A DNA stretch of 32,500 bases from Stramonita haemastoma. Lineage: Eukaryota > Mollusca > Gastropoda > Neogastropoda > Muricidae. Below, in pieces: positions 25,601 to 32,500 of this stretch. Under the pieces are notes generated by a model. It was not told the DNA's origin. It saw only the letters and a program-made list of their open reading frames with translations, and made no database searches. Location: NCBI GenBank assembly GCA_030674155.1, contig CM060316.1, positions 81,178,936 to 81,211,435 on the forward strand, written 5' to 3'. Each line of letters opens with the position of its first letter. Positions within the stretch are counted from its first letter, which is position 1. Made by a program: the position numbers and the translations under genes.

Positions 25601-26358
25601 AAAAATAAGGACTAGAAAAAATTCAAGATTTGATACATAACAACGAAAACAGACTATTTAAGTTAGAAGAAGTTCAAAGCAAAGTCAACCATAACCCAGC
25701 CAACACGGCTTTTCAATTTAATGCACTCATTAATGCCATTCCAAAACAATGGAAAGACTGGATCAGCCAACAGGATAACCAAACTCAATGCAGTAACCAG
25801 GATAGTGAAGCCAGTAGCTACTGCACCAAGCCAAAGATTATTTTACAACTCCTACGCAACAAAAGGAAAACAAAAGACAAAGTAAAGCCCTGTGCCATTG
25901 GATTTTGGCAAAGAAAGCTCCACTTTCAGATCACTGACCAGGTGTGGTCAACCACCAAGGAAGTTCGATTAAAAGAACTGCAATGGAAGATAATGCACAA
26001 CATTTATCCGACTAATATTCTGTTACACAAGATGAATGTAGTAGATGGCAATAAATGCTCTATATGTACAAACGAAATTGATTTTATTGAACATTTCTTT
26101 TATGAATGTACACCAGTAAACGCATTTTGGCGAAAAACGGAAAGTTACCTCCATTCAGTTTTGGGAATGCAAATCAAACTCTCACTACATGACGTACTAT
26201 TTGGAATACAAAACCGATCACTAGGTGGAAGCACACTGAACATTGTCAACAAAATTATTTTGATCGGAAAAATGTGCATTAGCATATTCAAAAAAACAAA
26301 ATCATCATCACCTATCCATTTGATATTTGAGTATCAAATAAAATATCGCAATCTATAA
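22671..26358 (+). pseudogene. LINE D ORF2: L1-type endonuclease/RT, frameshifted
   Basis: The ATG at 22671 starts MDTFRVLSVNARGLKNN, a typical L1/Tx1 endonuclease N terminus, then IVCIQEAH. A frameshift at about 23005 hides GDFNC (about 23066-23080). A stop (TAA, about 23123) and another shift lead to the 23239-24135 frame with RIDYC and TDHKAI. RWIEDGEKNTKYFLNLE (about 23731) and GNGKSPGSDGLTVEFMK (about 24041) mark the RT entry. A +1 shift near 24122 leads to the 24158-25615 frame with NWRPITLSNTDYK, LALDYSKAFDS, GIRQGCPFSPLAF and the catalytic LADD (24755-24766). A last shift near 25615 leads to 25630-26358, which has a CSIC...H...C motif (26056-26109). The role would be target nicking and reverse transcription. 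Four or more lesions make it inactive. Confidence 0.85.
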
Positions 26359-26939
26359 TTACTATTACAGCAGTGACCAGTCGAACAATGAGTTAATTTT
26401 ACCTAAAACTATACAATTTAAAACATAAAAGACAAGGGGAAGATGCCAGTACAGGCAGATGTTGCAGACAGAACATGGAAGACTATAAGATGAAAAATGA
26501 AACAAAGAACATGAAATCATACAAAAACTTCATTCATGAAAAAAAGGTCTGTAAACAAGGAAATATGAGTATAAACACTCAACTGCAGCATATTATTAAA
26601 GTTGATTAAAAAAAAAGAAAGAAAAAAAGAAGTGGCAGTGAAAAATTAAAGAGGGCAGAAGAGTGAACCAAGAAGAGACAAAAATAGACAAGAATAAGGT
26701 GACAGGAAGAAAAGAAACATAATAACATGATTGACATGAAGACTTTTCTTCAACAGGTGTGGATAACATATTTAAATAACATGCAGATTTCTTCAACAGG
26801 TTGGTTTAGAATTTATAAGATGTGGACATTTTCTCGACCGATGTGGATATTATCTATCACATGTGGATATAAAAAAAAAAAAAACTCAAAGGGGATGGAG
26901 GCTAAGGGGAAGAAGAAAGAGTTTAGAAAGGTGGCGTAT
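26359..26939 (+). other. LINE D 3' UTR
   Basis: About 580 nt, A-rich, with short internal A runs (26609-26629 and 26871-26884). cttcaacagg occurs twice (about 26749 and 26791), and gatgtgga-type motifs recur between 26758 and 26870. No frame of interest. Confidence 0.6.
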
Positions 26940-27140
26940 GAAGTAAAGATGTAGAAGCGTATTGCAGTGTCTTACAGTGTGATTTGAAGTAAAGATTAGA
27001 AGCGTATTGCAGTGTCTTACAGTGTGATTTGAAGTAAAGATTAGAAGCGTATTGCAGTGTCTTACAGTGTGATTTGAAGTAAAGATTAGAAGCGTATTGC
27101 AGTGTCTTACAGTGTGATTTGAAGTAAAGATTAGAAGCGT
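26940..27140 (+). repeat. 45-bp tandem repeat in LINE D 3' end, 4.4 copies
   Basis: Unit starts at 26940 (46 bp, one extra g), 26986, 27031 and 27076, with a partial 20-bp copy at 27121-27140. The unit begins gaagtaaagattagaagcgt and ends cttacagtgtgattt. Copies are identical apart from the extra base in the first. The array breaks off mid-unit directly into poly(A). Confidence 0.95.
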
Positions 27141-27165
27141 AAAAAAAAAAAAAAAAAAAAAAAAA
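27141..27165 (+). other. LINE D poly(A) tail
   Basis: 25 A residues, the last two shared with the target-site duplication. This marks the 3' end of LINE D. Confidence 0.9.
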
Positions 27166-27177
27166 CTTTGGAGGCAA
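27164..27177 (+). repeat. Target-site duplication of LINE D, right copy
   Basis: aactttggaggcaa, identical to 21107-21120. Its last base is the A of the LINE B ORF1 start codon (ATG, 27177-27179). Confidence 0.85.
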
Positions 27178-28888
27178 TGCAAGCACGAATGTTTACCGTT
27201 TCGCTTCGCTGGCCACTGAGTTTCGCATCTGTCAAGGATGGGACAGTCACTGCCTCTTGTCAATCAAACTCTCCTGCTGACTGTTGCCATGCTGTCTGTG
27301 ACTCCATGGAACAGGTAGGGAGATTGTTTCTGATGCTTGCCTGCGCCAACATGTTCGTAAGAAGGAAACAAACATCTCAGTCACAACAATGTGGATACAG
27401 ACTTAGACTTTACCTGAGTGGAGGGCTGCGTATCGTTGTCTTTGGTGTTATCACGGCTGTGTTCATCACAAGCTTCTTGCTCCAATGTGGAGATGTAGAG
27501 CCAAACCCAGGGCCAACAACAGGAAGACAGTCAGAAGCAGGAGACTCTCCCATCAGCTCAAGTAATGGAAGAACAAACCAGGACTTTGATTCCCCTATGT
27601 CCCTCCTTCACGATGAGATAGCTGGGGTGAACGAGGCTGTGATCAGAATGGGAAACGTGAACCAACGCCAAGGAGAGATAATCCAGGAGACGCTGATCAC
27701 AGTTGAAAACAAGATCGATCGCCGACTGCAACGGATAGAGGAGAGTCAGAGTCAACTGGTTGGTAATGTGCATGACATACAAAAGCAGTGTCAGGAGCTA
27801 CAGAATGAAAACCTGGAACTGAAGGAATCAGTAAACCACCTCCAGAATAAGTGTGACTATTTAGAGAACCAAAGTCGGCGCAACAACCTTATCTTCTTTG
27901 GTCTCCCACATGAAACATCATGGGAAAAGTGTGAAACGATGGTAAAAAATGATGGTAAAAAATCAGGAAATCTTTGTGGAGCGAGCACACAGCACTGGGA
28001 AGGCCATTGTGGTAAAATTTCTGTCATTTAAGCAAAGGTCTCTTGTCCTGTCCCAGGCTCGCAAACTGAAGAATTCCAAAGCACATGGCAAAGTTTTCAT
28101 CAGGGAGGACGTATCAGTAACTGTCCAACAGAAACAGAGGGCCTTACGTAATGTTCAGCAAGATCTGCAAGAAAAGGGTCAAACGGCGAGGCTGCGCTTT
28201 GAAAAACTCATCACAGAGGATGCAGTGTATGAATTTGACACAGGCACCCAGCAAGTGGTGACTACAGACAGAAGTGGAAAAGAAAAAACAGGAAAGAACA
28301 AATCAGGACAGCGCAGCCACTTACCACAGCAGCATGGAGACAGACCAGCAGAGTTCCTGCTTCCTGTGGAAGACTTCCCTCTTCTGGCTTCAGCAAGAGA
28401 CAAGCCACTTGACACTGCCAGAACACAACATCAAACTGGCAGGGACCGGCGGACCCAGAGACGGGAGAGAGGAGGCGGGACCAGTGACTGCAGGCAGCAA
28501 CAGCCAGGGTCTGCTGATGTGCCACCTGCTCAGGCACTGGCTACAGCAACAGGGCCAGCCTGCCACACCGCAAGTACAACCTGCGCACACGAGGGCTGGC
28601 AGAGGACGGGGAAGCAGCCAGGAAGGACGACACCAAGGCAGAGGCAAACTCCTCCAAGCAGTTGGGGAAGAAGAATGCCCCTTCCCTTTCCAGCTCCAGT
28701 ACTCCCCGTGCCCTTGGACGAGGACGAGGCAGGACACCCCCACCCCAGACCCGAATCGACGCAATGTTCCGTCCTCCTCAGCCTGCCCCTGCCTCTGTGA
28801 CAGATGCCGATCACCATCCAGAGGTGAAGATGCCTGTCTTTCAGCTTCAGATGTTGATGACCAGGAAACCAATGAAGCTATCAGCTAG
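27177..28888 (+). pseudogene. LINE B ORF1 (2A + coiled coil + RRM-like), frameshifted
   Basis: The first ATG is at 27177. A hydrophobic stretch (GGLRIVVFGVITAVFITSFL, about 27420-27480) runs into the 2A motif. A long heptad-rich coiled coil follows (about 27600-27870), then RRNNLIFFGLPHE (about 27880-27915), the start of the L1-type RRM. A 13-bp tandem duplication (27938-27963) shifts the frame, and coding resumes in the 27949-28800 frame with AIVVKFLSFKQRSLVLSQAR, AHGKVFIREDVS and LRFEKL. After about 28400 the frame changes again through a Pro/Gln/Arg-rich, low-complexity tail ending near 28888. The role would be RNA binding. This copy is broken. Confidence 0.75.
27489..27515 (+). other. 2A ribosome-skipping peptide motif (LINE B ORF1)
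   Basis: Codons read GDVEPNPGP, matching D-(V/I)-E-x-N-P-G-P. It lies about 104 residues from the ATG and directly after a hydrophobic segment, the same arrangement as in LINE C. Skipping would release an N-terminal membrane- or signal-like peptide from the RNA-binding ORF1p. Confidence 0.88.
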
Positions 28889-28931
28889 GAGACTGGCCGG
28901 CCCCAGGCAGCTCCACATGTATCCTTTTTCG

Positions 28932-28952
28932 TGTATAATGTATAATGTATAA
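28932..28952 (+). repeat. tgtataa triplication at LINE B ORF2 start
   Basis: Three perfect 7-bp copies (28932-28938, 28939-28945, 28946-28952). They sit exactly where LINE A has the YNV of its endonuclease start. The two extra copies (14 bp) shift the frame and create an ATG at 28945 in the ORF2 frame. Confidence 0.85.
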
Positions 28953-31900
28953 TGTAGCTGGTTTGATAAGTGACTGGGTTAAATATATTTGTAAATATAT
29001 TTGTAAATTTGATGTTGTTTCATTAACAGAAACTTTTATTGATGAAAACTTTGATTTGTCTAATGTATTTACTGAATTCATAAAGTTTGTATGTCCAGCA
29101 GTAAAGTTATCACAGCAGGGTAGACGATCAGGTGGAATTCTGGTCATGGTTAGAAAGTCCTTAGAAAAATTTGTGCATGAACTAAAAATTGACTGCAAAA
29201 ATGTTCTCGTATTAAAACTATCTAGAAATCTGTTTGGCTGTGGTAAAGATGTTTTCTATCTATCCACTTATGTACCTCCACCTGGTAGTCCATTCTATAA
29301 CAAGACCCAGAGCACTTGTCTTATTGAAGAGGTGAGGTACATGTCATATGCAGTGGTGACTTTAATGCACGGACTGCTAATTACCAAGTCAACATGGACT
29401 TTCCTTTGTCCACTGATGATGGTGAAACAGACCATTTCCACAGTGTTCCCTTGTGGGATCTAAGCAGAAAGTCGCACGACAAAGAAATTAATAATTTTGG
29501 TTGGAAACTGTTGGAGCTGTGCATTTGCCATGAGCTTGTAATGTTGAATGGTTTTGTTGCAGGTGACGAGGAGGGGCAGTTTACATATCTGTCAGATCAT
29601 GGATATAGTGTGGTGGATTATTATTTGATCGATGTTGATTTTGCTGTGTTGATTGACAGTGTGATTGTGAGGGATAGGATAGAATCTGATCATATGCCCG
29701 TGGAGATGTTTTGTAAGTGTCAGGTATATAATGAGGTAGATACAAATCCATGCAAACAAACACTTGAAAAATTTGTAAGGCAGACAAGCAAAGAAAACAT
29801 TTTTAGAAATAGGATTTTGTCACAGGCATTTCAAGATGAAATTTCGCATGCAACCAATCTTGTAGACATAGATATAGATGTTTCACTTAAAGTATTTAAT
29901 ACTGCACTCCTTGAGGCTGCTGACTGTATGAAAAAATCCTTTGTGATTGATGCAACATCATGCAGTCGAAAGTCATTTTGGTTTGATAAAGAATGCTATC
30001 TGAAGGAAAAAGACGTGAGAAAGTACTTAAGACGATTCAATAGGACCAAAAAGAAAGAAGACTTCAATACATATTCATTGCTTAGGAAAGAGTACAAGAC
30101 TATGATAGAAAGCAAGAAAAGAGAATATAGAAATACGTCAGTGACAGCACTGCTGCAGTCTGTTAATGATTCCAAAGAATTCTGGAAAGAAATCAAGAAA
30201 CACAAAAGAAATAGAACAACTCTCAATAACATAAATGAAAATGAATGGGTTGCTCACTTTAACACGGTGTTAAATGAAAATGTTAATATTGATCATGAAG
30301 CTATTGACATAGAGAGCGAGGCCGACAATGTCAACAATAATATGAACTCAGAAATAAATGAATCTGAGATAAGAAAAGCTATCAAGCAACTAAAGAATAG
30401 CAAAGCAGCCGGGCCTGACTGTATCTTGGGTGAAATGCTTAAACTATCAGAACCGGTAATAATTAAATATCTAAAACACTTTTTCAATAAGCTATTTGCT
30501 GGTGGTGTTTTTCCTAAGGAATGGACTAGATCAATTATTGTGCCATTGCACAAGAAGGGAGATAAAAGCAACCCAGACAATTACAGGGGCATTTCGTTAC
30601 TGAGTGCTTTAAGTAAAGTATTCACGAAGGTCATAAATAATAGGTTGTATATCTGGGCTGAGGAGAATTTTCTGTTAAATGATGCACAGGCGGGCTTTCG
30701 AAAAGGCCGATCAACAACAATTGACCACATTTTTACCCTCATGCTAGCATTGAAAAACACTTTTCTAGAAACTCAAAATTATATGTTGCCTTTATTGATT
30801 TTAGAAAAGCGTATGATACAGTAAATAGGCAGACTCTATTAGCAGTACTTATGAAATCAGGAATCAGTGGAAGAATGCTAAAAATGATTCAGGCCATGTA
30901 TAAAACAGTTCAGTCTTGTGCAATGAGTAAAAATGCACTGTCTGAATACTTCAATTGTATACAAGGCTTAAAGCAAGGATGCATTATGAGCCCTACCCTT
31001 TTTTCTCTTTTGATAAACGAACTAGCAAATGATATAACTGTTGAGGGCAGGCATGGTGTGTCTTTTGGCTCATCAGATACTGATATATTTCTGTTACTGT
31101 TTGCTGATGATTTAACTCTTTTGTCAACAACAGTGATTGGATTACAGAATCAACTAAATATTCTTCAAGAATCAGCACATAAAGTTAGGTTTAACAGTCA
31201 ACATGGAAAAATCTAAAGTGGTAGTGTTTAGGAAGGGTGGGTTTTCCTGGAAAACAACGATTGGAAGTTGTCAATTCATATAAATATTTGGGACTGAATT
31301 TCTCCACCAGACATAGTTTAACTTCAGCAATGGAAGACATCACAGTAAGAGCGAAGAAAAGTACAATAGAAATTCTAAAAACCTTAACTAAAATTTATTT
31401 AAATTACTGAATATTCCAAACTGTTCGACACACAGGTAGTTCCTAGCACTATTATATGGGGCAGAAATTTGGGGGTTTCAAAAGTTTGAGCAAGTAGAAC
31501 GAGTCCATCTTTATGCTTGCAAACGTTTGCTGCATGTAATTGATAAAACGCCTAACGAGATGATATATGGTGAGCTAGGTAGATACCCTTTGTGGATTAA
31601 TTCTGTTGTAAAATGTGTTAAGATACTGGTTTAGACTTTTGAAACAACCTGAACACTTCTTTTCAAAGAAAGCGTACACAAATGTTGTTAAAACTTCATG
31701 AACGTGGAACTGTTACTTGGGTAACCAGGATTCACACTTTCTTATGTGAGAATGGGTTTGAGCAAGTGTGGCTGTTTGGATGTGGTGAAGAACGAGTATT
31801 TAGAAAAACTGCAGAGTTCATTCTGTTTTAGGTGGCTTGACCATGTAGAAAACAGCAGTAGGTTTTCAGTATATAGACTGTACAAGACATATTTTGGGAA

Positions 31901-32345
31901 AGAAAAGTACATAGACAATTTGTGGATGAACATGTATCGGAATGCAGTTGCTCAGTTTCGGATGGGAGTGTCACAGATTAATGTACATAAATATCGTTAC
32001 TCTAAAAATGAAGAACAGTTGGAATGTCCATTCTGCATCAAGACTCTGGAAACAGAAAGTCATTTTATTTTTGAATGTCCAAAGTACAAAGATGTAAGAA
32101 CAAAATATTTAAAAAATGCTGTGAACTTTAGAAATCTTAATTTTTTCATGAAATTTCAAGAAGAACAAATTTTTGATTGTGCTAGATTTTTATTCCATGC
32201 ATTCAAACTTCGATCTTATGCTTACTTGTCAAATGATACAGTGTTTGTATGTGTGATCAATAGAAACATAGTTTGCTCTGGAAAAAATATCAGACATTTG
32301 GATTCTTTGGGTTGTTTTGACAAAATACCAAGGAAGAGTTTTTGA
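28945..32345 (+). pseudogene. LINE B ORF2: APE endonuclease + RT, frameshifted
   Basis: Open from the ATG at 28945 (MYNVAGLISDW, then LTETF). A shift near 29340 moves it into the frame with GDFNART (about 29354) and the 29394-30824 stretch, which includes VVDYYLID, ESDHMPVE (about 29689), WFDKEC, the RT entry NSKAAGPDCILGEML (about 30396), NYRGISLLSALSK and QAGFRKGRS. A shift near 30775 hides the first RT Asp motif (IDFRKAYD). 30851-31216 carries GLKQGCIMSPTLF and the catalytic FADD (31100-31111). More shifts lie in 31190-31745. The last open part (31746-32345) has CPFC...H...C (32025-32080). Same architecture as LINE A ORF2, but with at least four lesions. Confidence 0.85.
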
Positions 32346-32424
32346 TGTTATATTCCCCCATTGAAAGGGGCTATGGCCTATTCAATAAATATGTGTCAGT
32401 GTCAGTGTCAGTGTCAGTGTCAGT
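32346..32424 (+). terminator. LINE B 3' terminus: hairpin, AATAAA, gtcagt repeats
   Basis: cccc...gggg (about 32355-32370) can pair. ggcc, AATAAA (32384-32389) and five 6-bp gtcagt repeats (32395-32424) follow. The order matches the LINE A 3' end, though the repeat unit differs by one base (gtcagt against tcagtgt). Confidence 0.7.
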
Positions 32425-32500
32425 GCTCTTCTCTCAGTGTCCATTGCTCTCCTATCGTCTCTCTCTCTCTCTCTCTCTCTCTCCTCCTCTCTCCCTCTCT
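32425..32500. repeat. CT-rich tract after LINE B, running off the window
   Basis: Imperfect CT-rich sequence (32425-32455) becomes (CT)n from about 32456 to the window end, with small interruptions. It is the 3' counterpart of the CT tract before LINE B. Confidence 0.88.

Larger units (their letters stand above)
21121..27165 (+). mobile_element. LINE D: full-length L1/Tx1-type LINE, inserted in LINE B
   Basis: About 6.0 kb between 14-bp direct repeats, with a 5' UTR (21121-21341), an ORF1 ending in a CCHC-type zinc knuckle, an ORF2 of L1-type endonuclease/RT, a 3' UTR with 45-bp tandem repeats and a 25-A tail. ORF2 motifs (RWIEDGEKNTKYFLNLE, NWRPITLSNTDYKILAK, LADDTTLL) are those of the L1/Tx1 group, distinct from LINEs A-C. 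Several frameshifts make it inactive as it stands. Confidence 0.9.
27177..32424 (+). mobile_element. LINE B, coding part and 3' end (right of LINE D)
   Basis: Contains ORF1 with 2A (27177-28888), ORF2 (about 28945-32345) and a 3' end with AATAAA and gtcagt repeats. ORF2 is colinear with LINE A over the endonuclease, linker, RT and CPFC motif. Together with 20886-21120 the element is about 5.5 kb. It is inactive through frameshifts and the LINE D insertion. Confidence 0.85.

Noticed and set aside
26940..27140. CRISPR-like direct repeats
   Set aside because: The 45-bp units are directly adjacent with no spacers and lie in a LINE 3' UTR of a eukaryotic genome.

Overview
The window looks like repeat-dense, intergenic animal DNA, most likely from a marine mollusc and probably a gastropod. 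That assignment rests on the general look of the tRNA-derived SINEs, on LINE families whose ORF1 carries a viral-type 2A peptide, and on very long (GT)n, (CT)n and (GATA)n microsatellites. It is inference, not a database result. I see no convincing host protein gene, rRNA or intact tRNA gene. Every substantial coding region belongs to a non-LTR retrotransposon (LINE), and all four LINEs lie on the + strand.

Layout. 1-7410 is host or SINE DNA with three or four tRNA-derived SINE fragments (about 112-515, 3053-3318, 4172-4370, 4440-4727), a perfect 30-bp inverted repeat (79-141), and (CA)n, (GATA)n and (GT)n blocks. 7411-7540 is a (CT)n tract followed at once by LINE C (7541-10720), a decayed copy that stops just before its reverse transcriptase. 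11165-11365 is a second (CT)n tract followed at once by LINE A (11366-20757). LINE A has a 668-codon ORF1 and an unbroken endonuclease/reverse transcriptase ORF2, and its 3' UTR is swollen by about 3 kb of a 24-bp minisatellite. 20758-20885 is a third (CT)n tract followed at once by LINE B (20886-32424), which ends in CT-rich DNA running to the window edge. LINE B is split at its ORF1 start codon by LINE D (21121-27165), an L1/Tx1-type element with a 14-bp target-site duplication and a poly(A) tail.

How the parts relate. A, B and C are divergent members of one family group: coiled-coil/RRM-like ORF1, APE-type endonuclease, RT, and a C-terminal CPFC...H...C motif. Each starts exactly where a (CT)n tract ends. 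A and B also end in CT-rich DNA after short cagtg-containing tandem repeats. In this window long (CT)n tracts occur only at these element boundaries, which suggests orientation-specific insertion into (CT)n microsatellites. B and C carry a 2A ribosome-skipping motif near the ORF1 N terminus, right after a hydrophobic segment. In A, ORF1 and ORF2 share one reading frame, separated by a single TAG with no ATG before the endonuclease core, which suggests unusual translation of ORF2.

Order of events by nesting: B existed before D inserted into it. A and B sit tandemly within CT-rich DNA. D later acquired or carried a 168/164-bp near-perfect inverted duplication between its ORFs. A has intact ORFs, so it looks youngest or least decayed. 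B, C and D all carry frameshifts or stops.
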